Shown here: positions 54,620 to 63,284 of the stretch, piece after piece
How positions within the stretch are numbered: the stretch's first letter is position 1
Layout of the letters: each line of letters opens with the position of its first letter
Source of the DNA: Microbacterium terrisoli
Lineage (GTDB): Bacteria; Actinomycetota; Actinomycetes; Actinomycetales; Microbacteriaceae
Assembly: GCF_030866805.1 (NCBI RefSeq)
Contig: NZ_CP133019.1
Coordinates: 2,356,001-2,420,000 of the forward strand
Direction: 5' to 3'
DNA: 64,000 nucleotides
Translations under genes and position numbers: made by a program
Notes under the pieces: generated by a model
Database searches by the model: none
What the model was told of the DNA's origin: nothing
Seen by the model: the letters and a program-made list of their open reading frames with translations, nothing else

Positions 54620-56038
54620 GTGGACGACGGTGCGAATGATGGCGAGACGACCGGTGCGGGAGCGGCATCCGCGCGCGCGCAGCGGCTGGTCCTGCTGATC
54701 GCGATCCTGGCCTCGTTCGTCTCGTTCCTGGACGGCACCGTCGTCACCGTCGCCCTGCCGGCGATCCAGCGCGATCTGGGCGGAGGCCTTGCCACCCAGC
54801 AATGGGTCGTCGACGCCTACCTGATCACGCTCGGCTCCCTCATCCTGGTGGCAGGCTCCCTCAGCGACGTGTTCGGGCGGATCGTCGTTCTCCGGGTGGG
54901 GCTGATCGGATTCGGCATCACCTCTATCGCCGCCGCCGCTGCGATCGACCCCATGTTCCTGATCGTCGCACGCGGTCTTCAGGGCATCGCAGGGGCCCTC
55001 CTGGTGCCGAGCTCCCTGGCTCTGATCACCTCGACGTTCCGCGGTCCTGCGCAGTCCCGCGCGATCGGCACGTGGACGGGGGCGACGACGGCGGCCATGC
55101 TCGTGGGGCCGGTGTTGGGCGGTGCGTTCGTCGACCTCGTGTCGTGGCGGCTGGTGTTCCTCATCAATGTGCTGCCCATCGGCGCGACGCTCTGGCTGCT
55201 GGCGATCCTGCATCAGCGCGACAAGCGGCGCGCGGGCGCGACGGTGGACTGGCTCGGCGCGATGCTGTGCACGGTGGGCCTGGGGGGCGCGGTCTTCGCG
55301 CTGATCGAGCAGGAGCGGCTGGGCTGGTCGTCGCCGGCGATCTGGGGCACCATGGTCATCGGCATCCTGTGCATCGCCGGCTTCCTCGTGCGACAGAGGT
55401 TCGCCCGCGAGCCGATGATGCCGCTGGGGCTGTTCCGCATCCGCAACTTCTCGGCGGGCAATCTCGCGACCGCGTTCGTGTACGGCGCGCTCTCATTGAA
55501 CGGGTTGGTGCTGGCCGTCTATCTGCAGCAGGGTGCCGGTCTGCCCGCCACGCTCGCGGGCCTTGCGAGCCTGCCCTCGACGGTCATCATGATCCTGTTC
55601 AGCTCGCGCGTGGGCACCTGGGCGGGAAAGCTCGGTCCACGGATGTTCATGACGCTCGGGCCCCTGACGATGGCGGTCGGAATGCTCCTGCTGCTGACGG
55701 TGCGCGAAGACTTCGACTACTGGCTGCAGGTACTGCCCTCGGTGATCGTGTACGGCATCGGACTGACGATCACGGTCGCCCCGCTGACCGCGGCGATCCT
55801 GGGCTCGATCGAGCCGGAGCGCAGCGGCATCGCCTCGGCGGTCAACAATGCCGTCGCCCGCATCGCGGGACTGGTCACCGTCGCGCTGCTGGGCATGATG
55901 GTGGGTGGGGTGCTCGACCTGCAGGGCTTCTGGAGGGTCGCGATCGTCACGGCGGCGATGTTCGCACTCGGCGGGGTGATCTCGTTCGCGGGCATCCGCA
56001 ACCCGCGCGCGGTGGCGGATGTCTCACCCTCGATGTGA
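54620..56038 (+). CDS. MFS multidrug exporter, DHA2 (14-TM) family
   Basis: 472 aa. Motif C region FLDGTVVTVALPAIQRDL and LVAGSLSDVFGR (motif A) with RGLQGIAGALLVPSSLALI place it in the EmrB/QacA drug:H+ antiporter family. Fourteen helices expected. Adjacent TetR-type repressor absent. Its 3' end overlaps the convergent TDT transporter gene by 15 bp. Confidence 0.9.
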   Translation: MDDGANDGETTGAGAASARAQRLVLLIAILASFVSFLDGTVVTVALPAIQRDLGGGLATQQWVVDAYLITLGSLILVAGSLSDVFGRIVVLRVGLIGFGITSIAAAAAIDPMFLIVARGLQGIAGALLVPSSLALITSTFRGPAQSRAIGTWTGATTAAMLVGPVLGGAFVDLVSWRLVFLINVLPIGATLWLLAILHQRDKRRAGATVDWLGAMLCTVGLGGAVFALIEQERLGWSSPAIWGTMVIGILCIAGFLVRQRFAREPMMPLGLFRIRNFSAGNLATAFVYGALSLNGLVLAVYLQQGAGLPATLAGLASLPSTVIMILFSSRVGTWAGKLGPRMFMTLGPLTMAVGMLLLLTVREDFDYWLQVLPSVIVYGIGLTITVAPLTAAILGSIEPERSGIASAVNNAVARIAGLVTVALLGMMVGGVLDLQGFWRVAIVTAAMFALGGVISFAGIRNPRAVADVSPSM

Positions 56039-57010
56039 TCGCACGGTCTGCCGAGTCCGTACGCCTCCACTGACGTGCACTGCGGCGATCGCCACCCACA
56101 CCACGAGCGTCTCGACGGCGACGATCACCGCCACCGGCTGCATGCCAGGTGCCGGCAGAAGAAGCGCCACCTGGGCAGTGCCCAGCGCGTACACGCCGCT
56201 GGAGAAGGCCGGCGGCCACGCGCCGCCCACGCGTCGCCGCCGCCACAGCGAGAGCACGCTGCCCACGCCGATCGGCACGAACACGATCGTGGCGACCGTC
56301 CAGCACGCCACGGCGGCCACGGTGAACGCGGAGCGGGCGCCCGGATCGACCACGGCGACATGCCCGAGCGCATCGGCGGCAAGGCCCCCGCACCCGGTCA
56401 CGATCCACCAGGCCACCCCCGGTGCACCGGCGAAGCGATGGCGTACGACCCGCACCGCTGCCACCACCAGCAGTACCGCGTAGCCTGCGACCCCGCACCA
56501 CACGCACCACACCGCGACCGCCACCGCCGCATCGGCCGCCGCCGGTGCCGCCGCCGGCACAAGCACCACGGCGGCTGCGGCATCGGCCAGCAGCGCGGCC
56601 GGCGCGATGAACCAGACGCCGTTCACCGCGGCAAGGCCCGGACGCGACCACGGCAGATGCCCGACCACCGCCACCAGCAGAACGGCCGTGGAGGCCCACG
56701 CCGCCACCGCGCACCCGGTGCGCAGGACCGCCGGCGCGGGGGCATCGGCGCCGGCCAGCGTCACCGCGATCACACCGAGACCGACCGGGATCGTGAAATG
56801 CCCGAACCCGACGCGCAGCGCACCCGGCCGGCGCAGGCCGAGCACGCCTGTGACCGTCACGGCGGCCGCGATCACGATCGTCAGCACCACGAACAGCGGA
56901 GCCCACGCGGCGACCCCCACGAGGTCGCACAGCTGTGCGGCGGCGCCCGTGGCCATCACCGCCCCGAACGGCAGACCGGTGCCGCTTCGCGCAGTCGGCC
57001 GGGTGCTCAT
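56024..57010 (-). CDS. TDT family (TehA/SLAC1-like) transporter
   Basis: 328 aa with about ten membrane helices. PFGAVMATGAAAQLCDLVG at the start and GFGHFTIPVGLGVIAVTLAG in helix 3-4 resemble tellurite-resistance/dicarboxylate transporters (anion channel fold). Starts 53 bp after the truncated ALDH gene on the same strand and may be the last gene of the deo operon. Confidence 0.75.
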   Translation of the reverse strand: MSTRPTARSGTGLPFGAVMATGAAAQLCDLVGVAAWAPLFVVLTIVIAAAVTVTGVLGLRRPGALRVGFGHFTIPVGLGVIAVTLAGADAPAPAVLRTGCAVAAWASTAVLLVAVVGHLPWSRPGLAAVNGVWFIAPAALLADAAAAVVLVPAAAPAAADAAVAVAVWCVWCGVAGYAVLLVVAAVRVVRHRFAGAPGVAWWIVTGCGGLAADALGHVAVVDPGARSAFTVAAVACWTVATIVFVPIGVGSVLSLWRRRRVGGAWPPAFSSGVYALGTAQVALLLPAPGMQPVAVIVAVETLVVWVAIAAVHVSGGVRTRQTVRSHRG

Positions 57011-57063
57011 CTCACTGTCGAGTGTGGCACGCGCGCCCAGCCTTGGCGGCCGGGTGCCCGGGA

Positions 57064-57915
57064 CTAGAGCATGCTCTTGGGGTGCCAGACCGTCTTGATC
57101 TCGGTGAACGCGGCGATGCGCTGCGGCGAGGGCACCGGGTCGCCCGGCACGAGAACGCGCTTGAGGGTCTCGGCGGCGCGCACCTGCAGGTCGATCCAGT
57201 CGAGCTCGGCGGCACCGGCCAGATCCAGCGCGTTCACATCGGCGTGATCGGCCAGCCACGGGCCGAGCTCTGCCGGCGACCCGGTGAGCACGTTGACCAC
57301 TCCCCCGGGAATGTCGCTGGTGGCCAGCACCTCGGCAAGGCTGATGGCCGACAGCGGACTGCGTTCGCTGGCGACCACGACGACGGTGTTGCCCGCCACC
57401 AGAGCCGGCGCGAGAACTGCCACCAGCCCCAGCAACGCGGAGTCCTGCGGTGCGATCACGGCGACCACGCCGGTCGGCTCGGGAGCCGAGATGTTGAAGT
57501 ACGCTCCGGCGACCGGGTTCAGTCCGCCGGCGACCTGGGCGTACTTGTCGCACCAGCCGGCGTACCAGACCCACAGGTCGATCGCGGCGTCGACCTGGGC
57601 GCCGGCGACCGTGGCGGTCACACCCTCTTGCGCGACGATCTCGTCGACGAACTGCGCACGGCGGCCCTCGAGGATCTCGGCGACCCGATACAGCACCTGT
57701 CCGCGGTTGTAAGCGGTCGCCCCCGCCCAGCCGGACTGCGCGCCGCGCGCCGCGCGCACGGCATCGCGGGCGTCTTTGCGCGAAGCCTTCGCGGCGTTGG
57801 CGAGGAATGTGCCGGCAGCCGAGACGACCTCGTAGGTGCGCCCGGACTCGCTGCGCGGGAACGCCCCGCCGATCGCCAGCTTGTACGTCTTGGGCACGGT
57901 CAGTCGGGCGCTCAT
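57064..57915 (-). CDS. truncated, non-catalytic aldehyde dehydrogenase-like protein
   Basis: 283 aa: only the N-terminal and cofactor-domain part of an ALDH fold. The nucleophile domain with Cys is missing, PWNF is replaced by PQDS and there is no ELGGK-type Glu segment, so it cannot be catalytic by the usual mechanism. ATG/GTG start overlaps the full-length ALDH stop by four bases. The tandem order catalytic ALDH plus dead ALDH-like half mirrors the two-domain ALDH16 family, here split into two genes. It is not a decayed pseudogene: frame and codon use are intact. Confidence 0.88.
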   Translation of the reverse strand: MSARLTVPKTYKLAIGGAFPRSESGRTYEVVSAAGTFLANAAKASRKDARDAVRAARGAQSGWAGATAYNRGQVLYRVAEILEGRRAQFVDEIVAQEGVTATVAGAQVDAAIDLWVWYAGWCDKYAQVAGGLNPVAGAYFNISAPEPTGVVAVIAPQDSALLGLVAVLAPALVAGNTVVVVASERSPLSAISLAEVLATSDIPGGVVNVLTGSPAELGPWLADHADVNALDLAGAAELDWIDLQVRAAETLKRVLVPGDPVPSPQRIAAFTEIKTVWHPKSML

Positions 57916-59474
57916 CGCGAGGCCTCCTTGCGGGACTTGCGGGCAGGTCTGTCGGCAGCGTGCGTTTCGTCTCGGTCGCGCCTCGCGCGGCCTCGCTCAA
58001 CGACCGGAGTGTCGCGCTTGGCGCGTTCAGCGACCGGCGCGGCGGGCTTCAGGTACGCGGACAAGCCGTGGCGTCCGCCCTCGCGGCCGTAGCCGGACTC
58101 CTTGTATCCACCGAAGGGCGACGCCGGATCGAACCGGTTGAAGGTGTTGGCCCACACCACGCCGGCGCGCAGCCGGTCGGCGACGGCCAGGATGCGCGAC
58201 CCCTTGTCGCTCCAGATCCCCGCCGACAGGCCGTACGGCGTGTTGTTGGCTTTGGCGATGGCCTCGGCGGGCGTGCGGAAGGTGAGCACCGACAGCACGG
58301 GCCCGAAGACCTCTTCGCGCGCGATGCGGTGGGATGCCTCGACGCCGGTGAAGATCGTCGGCGCGAACCAGAACCCCTTGTCGGGAATGACGCAATCTGC
58401 GGTCCACCGCTCGGCGCCCTCCAGCTCCCCGGCGTCGCTGAGCGTGCGGATGCGCTCGAGCTGGGCGGCGGAGTTGATCGCACCGATGTCGGTGTTCTTG
58501 TCGAGCGGGTCGTCCAGCCGCAGCGTCGACAGCCGCGTCTTCAACCGATCGATGACCTCGTCGTGGATCGACTCCTGCACCAGCAGACGGCTGCCCGCGC
58601 AGCACACGTGCCCCTGGTTGAAGAAGATGCCGTTGACGATCCCCTCGATCGCCTGGTCGATCGGTGCATCGTCGAAGACGATGTTCGCGGCCTTGCCGCC
58701 CAGTTCCAGTGTCAGCGATTTTCCGGTGCCGGCGACGGTGCGCGCGATCTGACGCCCCACCCCGGTGGAGCCGGTGAAGGCGACCTTGTCGACATCGGGA
58801 TGCCGCACCAGGGCCGCTCCGGTGGCGCCGGCGCCGGTGACGATGTTCACGACACCGGCGGGGAGGTCGGCCTGCTGCAGGATCTCGGCGAAGATGAGCG
58901 CCGACAGGGGCGTCGTCTCGGCGGGTTTGAGCACGACGGTGTTGCCCGCCGCCAGCGCCGGCGCGATCTTCCACGCGAGCATCAGCAGCGGGAAGTTCCA
59001 CGGGATCACCTGCCCGGCAACCCCCAGCGACCGCGGATCGGCGCCCAGGCCCGCGTAGTCGAGCTTGTCGGCCCACCCCGCGTAGTAGAAGAACCACGCT
59101 GCCACCAGCGGCACGTCCACGTCACGGCTCTCCTTGATCGGCTTGCCGTTGTCCAGGCTCTCGGCCACGGCCAGCTCGCGCGCCCGCTCTTGCACGAGCC
59201 GTGCGATGCGGAACAGATACTTGCCGCGGTCGCGCCCGCTCATCTTCGCCCACACCGCCGTGTGCGCGCGGCGCGCGGCGGCCACCGCGCGATCGACATC
59301 CTCATCTGAGGCGAGCGCGATCTCGGCGATGCGCGACTCGTCGGCCGGTGAGATCGTCGTGAACGAGCCGCCCGTGCCGTCGACGAAGTCACCGTCGATG
59401 AACAGGCCGTACCGGTCTTTCAGGTTCAGGATGCTGCGCGACTCGGGGGCCGGCGCGTACTCGAGAAAGCTCAT
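57912..59474 (-). CDS. aldehyde dehydrogenase (ALDH16-like N-terminal part)
   Basis: 520 aa. Complete ALDH core: PWNFPLLM, FTGSTGVGRQ, ELGGKAANIVF with Glu near 255, and the nucleophile Cys near 290 in HVCCAGSR. The N-terminus MSFLEYAPAPES resembles the EYGPxPES segment of ALDH16. Probably oxidises acetaldehyde released by DeoC to acetate. The last about 40 residues after YLKPAAP are Arg/Asp/Glu-rich and encoded by a REP-like element. GAGGGA precedes the ATG at 59474. Confidence 0.92.
   Translation of the reverse strand: MSFLEYAPAPESRSILNLKDRYGLFIDGDFVDGTGGSFTTISPADESRIAEIALASDEDVDRAVAAARRAHTAVWAKMSGRDRGKYLFRIARLVQERARELAVAESLDNGKPIKESRDVDVPLVAAWFFYYAGWADKLDYAGLGADPRSLGVAGQVIPWNFPLLMLAWKIAPALAAGNTVVLKPAETTPLSALIFAEILQQADLPAGVVNIVTGAGATGAALVRHPDVDKVAFTGSTGVGRQIARTVAGTGKSLTLELGGKAANIVFDDAPIDQAIEGIVNGIFFNQGHVCCAGSRLLVQESIHDEVIDRLKTRLSTLRLDDPLDKNTDIGAINSAAQLERIRTLSDAGELEGAERWTADCVIPDKGFWFAPTIFTGVEASHRIAREEVFGPVLSVLTFRTPAEAIAKANNTPYGLSAGIWSDKGSRILAVADRLRAGVVWANTFNRFDPASPFGGYKESGYGREGGRHGLSAYLKPAAPVAERAKRDTPVVERGRARRDRDETHAADRPARKSRKEASR
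57963..58005. repeat. REP-like element encoding the ALDH C-terminal tail
   Basis: Begins CGTTTCGTCTCGGTCG and ends CTCGCTCAACGACC, sharing both ends with the copy at 8781-8811. The middle contains the inverted segments GGTCGCGCC and GGCC. A degenerate partial copy (GCGCGTTCAGCGACCGG) follows to about 58036. Both are read in frame by the ALDH gene. Confidence 0.7.
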
Positions 59475-59487
59475 GTTCGATCCCTCG

Positions 59488-60489
59488 TCAATCCAGGGTG
59501 ACATAGTCGGGGCCGGAGTACCGGCCGGTGGACATCTTCTGGCGCTGCAGCAGCACGTCGTTGAGCAGGCTCGACGCGCCGAAGCGGAACAGGTGCGGCT
59601 GCAGCCAATGCTCGCCGGCGGTCTCGGCGACCGTCACGAGGTACTTCACGGCATCCTTCGACGTGCGGATGCCGCCCGCGGGCTTGACCCCGATGTATTC
59701 ACCGGTCAGCCGATGCCAATCGCGGACGACCTCGAGCATCAGCAGTGTCACCGGCAGCGTGGCCGCCGGTGAGACCTTGCCGGTCGAGGTCTTGATGAAA
59801 TCCCCACCGGCGAGGATCGCGAGCCATGAGGCGCGCTTGACGTTGTCGTAGGTGTTCAGCTCGCCGGTCTCCAAGATCACCTTCAGCGCTGCCGAGGACC
59901 CATCCGAGCGCCGGCAGGCCTCTTTGACCTGCACGATCTGGTCGAACACCAGCGAATAGCGGCCGGACAGGAACGCACCGCGGTCGATGACCATGTCGAT
60001 CTCGTCGGCACCGGCGGCCACCGCATCGCGGGTGTCGGCGAGCTTGACCTCCAGCGACGCGCGACCGCTGGGGAAGGCCGTTGCCACCGCCGCCACGCCG
60101 ATCCTGCCATCGTCGGGGTCGCCGTGCCGGTCGCCGAGCGCCTCGATCGCGTACGGCACCATGTCGCCGTACACGCAGATCGCCGCCACCGGCGGACACG
60201 TCGGGTCGGCGGCATCCGGATGCTGCGCCTTCGCGGCGAGCGAGCGCACCTTGCCCGGTGTGTCGGCGCCCTCGAGGGTCGTCAGGTCGATGAGTCCGAC
60301 GATGCGCTCCAGCGCCCAGGCCTTCGAGGTCGTCTTGATCGAACGGGTGCCCAGGGCTGCCGCGCGCTGCTCGAGGCCCACGGCATCCACCCCCGGCAGC
60401 CCGTGCACGAAGCGCTTGAGCGTGTGGTCGTCGGGCGCGCCGCCGAGAACGTCGATGGCGGTGCGCCGAGTGAGTTCTTGAATGGTCAT
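59488..60489 (-). CDS. deoC: deoxyribose-phosphate aldolase, long (eukaryote-like) type
   Basis: 333 aa, longer than the E. coli 259. Splits 2-deoxyribose-5-phosphate to acetaldehyde and glyceraldehyde-3-phosphate. Schiff-base Lys near 232 in DFIKTSTGK, second Lys in GVKPAGGIRTSKDA. The segments LIDLTTLEGADT, LFRFGASSLLNDV and TGRYSGPDY resemble human DERA. GGAGG precedes the ATG; followed 13 bp later by the ALDH gene. Confidence 0.94.
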   Translation of the reverse strand: MTIQELTRRTAIDVLGGAPDDHTLKRFVHGLPGVDAVGLEQRAAALGTRSIKTTSKAWALERIVGLIDLTTLEGADTPGKVRSLAAKAQHPDAADPTCPPVAAICVYGDMVPYAIEALGDRHGDPDDGRIGVAAVATAFPSGRASLEVKLADTRDAVAAGADEIDMVIDRGAFLSGRYSLVFDQIVQVKEACRRSDGSSAALKVILETGELNTYDNVKRASWLAILAGGDFIKTSTGKVSPAATLPVTLLMLEVVRDWHRLTGEYIGVKPAGGIRTSKDAVKYLVTVAETAGEHWLQPHLFRFGASSLLNDVLLQRQKMSTGRYSGPDYVTLD

Positions 60490-61265
60490 CGTTCCTCCAG
60501 TGGTGGCAGGTCTGTATGCTGCGCGAGCAGTGTCTCCACGAGCGCGTCGGGCGGGATGCCGCGACGGCGGGCCTCTTGTTCGAGACGGGTCACCGCCCCC
60601 GGCGAGAGTGCGACGGGCGACAGTGCGCCGGCCGAGGGTGCGACGGCACCGGATCGCGCGTCCGGCAACAGCAGCGACATCACCGGCACCACGACCGCGC
60701 CGAGCGCGGCCAGAATGCCGCCGATGCCGAGCGCACGCGGATACACCTGATCGTCGACGGTCTCGGATCCCCAGATGAGATACACGATCAAGAGCACCAC
60801 GACGGCGAACAGCGCCAACGTGATGATGAGTCCGATGCGCACGGGGGCGCGGCGACGATCGGCGAGAAGCAGAAGCAGGCTGCCCAGCGCCAGAGCGATC
60901 GAGGCGGTGACGCAGGTCCCGGTCACCTTGGCGACGATCTCCCAGGCCGTGCCGCCGTCGCCGTCGTACCACACCGTCCAGATCACGAGCGCGGCCGCCA
61001 GCACCGAGACCGCCACCCCGACCATGCCCACCGGCTGCAGCGGCCGGCCGAGCAGTGCGGCACAGCACAGCACGGCGACGCTGAAGGCGCCGACGATGGC
61101 GGTCGTCCCGATGACGCGCCATGCCGCCTGGCCGAGGTCGCCGCCGAGCAGCACGACGATGCCGCCGAGGGCTGCGAGCGAGAAGGCCACGATGATCACG
61201 CCGACGATGATGCGGCGCAGCCGTGTCACCGTCGGTCGTGGACCCGGAGTGGCGAGCGTGGTCAT
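60486..61265 (-). CDS. membrane protein in deo operon
   Basis: 259 aa with about six membrane helices up to residue 200, then a soluble tail with ARRRGIPPDALVETLLAQ, a short helix motif. No transporter family recognised. Start overlaps the SorC-regulator stop (ATGA) and stop overlaps the deoC start (ATGA), so it is translationally coupled to both. It could be a deoxyribose/deoxynucleoside-related membrane component (inference). Confidence 0.75.
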   Translation of the reverse strand: MTTLATPGPRPTVTRLRRIIVGVIIVAFSLAALGGIVVLLGGDLGQAAWRVIGTTAIVGAFSVAVLCCAALLGRPLQPVGMVGVAVSVLAAALVIWTVWYDGDGGTAWEIVAKVTGTCVTASIALALGSLLLLLADRRRAPVRIGLIITLALFAVVVLLIVYLIWGSETVDDQVYPRALGIGGILAALGAVVVPVMSLLLPDARSGAVAPSAGALSPVALSPGAVTRLEQEARRRGIPPDALVETLLAQHTDLPPLEER

Positions 61266-62212
61266 GCGTCCTCCAGCAGGGATCGAGCCGTGTTCTCGTC
61301 GGTGACGACGACGGTGCACAGGCCGCTGCCGACCACCGTGCGGGCCAGGTCGTGCTTGGCGGCGCCCGCGGTGACGAACACCGCGACCTGCGCCTCGCGC
61401 AGACGCGCGAGCGGCATGCCGACGGTTCGCGCGTCCAGCGCCGGGTCGACGATGTTGCCGTCGGGGTCGAGGTAACGGCCGAGCACATCGCCGACCGCGC
61501 CGCGCTGCTGCAGCCGGCGGATCTCGGCGAGGTCGAGGTAGCCGTTCTCGACGTGCGCGGACGACGCGTCGCACACGCCGGCCGAGAAGACATACGCGTC
61601 GGCGGCCGCTGCTCGTGCGAGCACCCCAGCGACGGTGCGATCCCACTGGATGGCCTGCGCGGTCTCTTCCTGCTCGAGGATCGCGGGGCTCGGCAGCAGC
61701 ACCGCTTCGCCGCCTGCGCGCTCGGCGATCGTGGCGGCCAGATGTGCCGCACCGCCGGGCCTGCGGTTGACGCTGACGCCGCCGTTCACCTGCACGACCG
61801 TCACGCCGTGCGCCCAGTCCTGCGGCAGATGCTCGGCGACGGCATTCAGCGTGCGCCCCCAGCTGACGCCGAGGGTGCGCGGGACCGGCCGCAGGGCGCG
61901 CAGGTGGTCGGCGGCGGCCTGTCCGACGCGATCGGTAAGCGCGGAGGCGTCGTCGGTCGCCGGGACCACGACGGCCTCACGCAGCCGCGCGAAGCGCTCG
62001 ACGAGCGCCCTTTCCACGCCGAGCCGGCGTGCGCCGGGGTGGATGATCTCGATGCGGACGATGCCCGATTCGCGGGCCTGGGTCAGCAGCCGTCCGACCT
62101 TCCAGCGCGAGATGCCCAGAAGCGCGCCGACCTCGTCCTGCGTCTTGCCGGCGTCGTAGTACAGCTCGGCGACGCGGACCGAGAGCAGCTCTTCGTCCAC
62201 GGCGGTCTCCAC
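61262..62212 (-). CDS. SorC/DeoR-type sugar-binding transcriptional regulator
   Basis: 316 aa. N-terminal HTH (YYDAGKTQDEVGALLGISRWKVGRLLTQA) plus a SugarIsomerase-like effector domain (SorC C-terminal), as in B. subtilis DeoR and CggR. Likely represses the deo genes unless deoxyribose-phosphate is bound. GTG at 62212 is chosen because TAGTCT ends 7 nt before it; ATGs at 62233 and 62260 lie upstream of that promoter. A 9-bp inverted repeat lies 50-80 bp upstream. Confidence 0.88.
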   Translation of the reverse strand: METAVDEELLSVRVAELYYDAGKTQDEVGALLGISRWKVGRLLTQARESGIVRIEIIHPGARRLGVERALVERFARLREAVVVPATDDASALTDRVGQAAADHLRALRPVPRTLGVSWGRTLNAVAEHLPQDWAHGVTVVQVNGGVSVNRRPGGAAHLAATIAERAGGEAVLLPSPAILEQEETAQAIQWDRTVAGVLARAAAADAYVFSAGVCDASSAHVENGYLDLAEIRRLQQRGAVGDVLGRYLDPDGNIVDPALDARTVGMPLARLREAQVAVFVTAGAAKHDLARTVVGSGLCTVVVTDENTARSLLEDA

Positions 62213-62219
62213 ACCTTCG

Positions 62220-62225
62220 AGACTA
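62220..62225 (-). promoter_or_regulatory. -10 element of the deo operon regulator (leaderless GTG)
   Basis: TAGTCT ends 7 nt before the GTG at 62212. Confidence 0.5.
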
Positions 62226-62242
62226 CGCGGCATCCCGCATTC

Positions 62243-62258
62243 GCGCACCGGCGTGCGC
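62243..62258. promoter_or_regulatory. inverted repeat in the -35 region of the deo operon
   Basis: GCGCAC-N4-GTGCGC lies 31-46 bp upstream of the regulator GTG, where it would cover the -35 region. Confidence 0.4.
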
Positions 62259-62260
62259 AT

Positions 62261-62291
62261 ATGAGCAGAATCCGTCGCGGCGTCTGCTCAT
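62261..62291. promoter_or_regulatory. candidate operator of the deo operon
   Basis: ATGAGCAGA-N13-TCTGCTCAT, a perfect 9-bp inverted repeat with half-site spacing of two helical turns, between ribF and the regulator gene. A SorC-type dimer/tetramer could bind it; alternatively it forms a hairpin at the ribF mRNA end, but no U-run follows. Confidence 0.5.
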
Positions 62292-62294
62292 CCG

Positions 62295-63284
62295 TCAGGC
62301 CAGCAGCGCTCGCACGCGCTCCACGTCGTCGGCCATCTGTGCCTTCAGCGCCTCGACGCCGTCGAAGGCGACCATGCCGCGCACCCGCTGGACGAACTGC
62401 ACCTCGACGAAGTGGTCGTACAGGTCCAGCTCGGTGTGGTCGAGCACGTACGCTTCGACCACGCGGACGGGCACGTCGTCGAACGTGGGATTGGTCCCCA
62501 CACTGATGGCCGCCGGGTGCCGGATGCCGTGCGGCAGCACGGTGCCGCCGTCCGCATCGGCCGATCCCGCATCCGCCGGCCCCTCGTCGATGAGCCAGCC
62601 GGCATAGACGCCGTCGGCGGGGACGAAGCCCTCCATCTGCGGCGACAGGTTCGCGGTGGGAAAGCCCAGCTCGCGTCCGCGCTTGAGTCCGTGCACGACT
62701 TCGCCCCACACCGCGTGCGCGCGCCCCAGCAGCTGAGCGGCTCCCGCCACATCTCCTGCGGCCAGCAGCTCGCGCACCCAGGTCGAGGAGACGCGCCGCG
62801 CGGCGTCATCGGCACGCACGTCGTCGATGATGTCGACGCGGAAGCCGAGCTGTTCGCCGAAGCGCTGCAGCATCTCGGGGCTGCCTGCCCCGCCCCTGCC
62901 GAACCGGAAGTCGCGCCCGACCAGCACCGTCTGCACGTTCAGCGCGTCGGCCAGCACGCCCTGGATGAACTCCTCCGCCGGCTGGGCCGCCATCTGCGCG
63001 TCGAAGCGCAGCACCAGCACGCCGTCGATGCCGGACTCGGCCAGCAGCTCGAGTTTCTGGTGCAGCCCGATCACGTCTTCGGGGCACACCTCGGGACGAA
63101 GGGTGGCGAGCGGATTGCGGTCGAATGTGACGGCGACGACCGCGGCGCCTGTGGACGCGGCATCCTTCTTCGCGCGCTCGAGGATGGCCCGGTGCCCTGC
63201 GTGCACGCCGTCGAACTTGCCGATCGCCACCACCGACGGCCCGAACGACGCGGGGACCTCCGCCGGGTCGTGGAAGACGATCAC
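62295..63284 (-). CDS. ribF: bifunctional riboflavin kinase/FAD synthetase
   Basis: 329 aa. N-terminal nucleotidyltransferase (IGKFDGVHAGHRAIL, VTFDRNPLATLRP, VGRDFRFGRG) making FAD from FMN, and C-terminal flavokinase domain (LGFPTANLSP, ISVGTNPTFDD, VEAYVLDHTELDLYD). GTG start overlaps the upstream membrane-protein stop (GTGA). Confidence 0.96.
   Translation of the reverse strand: MIVFHDPAEVPASFGPSVVAIGKFDGVHAGHRAILERAKKDAASTGAAVVAVTFDRNPLATLRPEVCPEDVIGLHQKLELLAESGIDGVLVLRFDAQMAAQPAEEFIQGVLADALNVQTVLVGRDFRFGRGGAGSPEMLQRFGEQLGFRVDIIDDVRADDAARRVSSTWVRELLAAGDVAGAAQLLGRAHAVWGEVVHGLKRGRELGFPTANLSPQMEGFVPADGVYAGWLIDEGPADAGSADADGGTVLPHGIRHPAAISVGTNPTFDDVPVRVVEAYVLDHTELDLYDHFVEVQFVQRVRGMVAFDGVEALKAQMADDVERVRALLA

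Noticed and set aside
57064..57915. ALDH pseudogene
   Set aside because: Although it lacks catalytic parts, the frame is intact, ends cleanly and is coupled to the full ALDH; it resembles a dedicated non-catalytic subunit.
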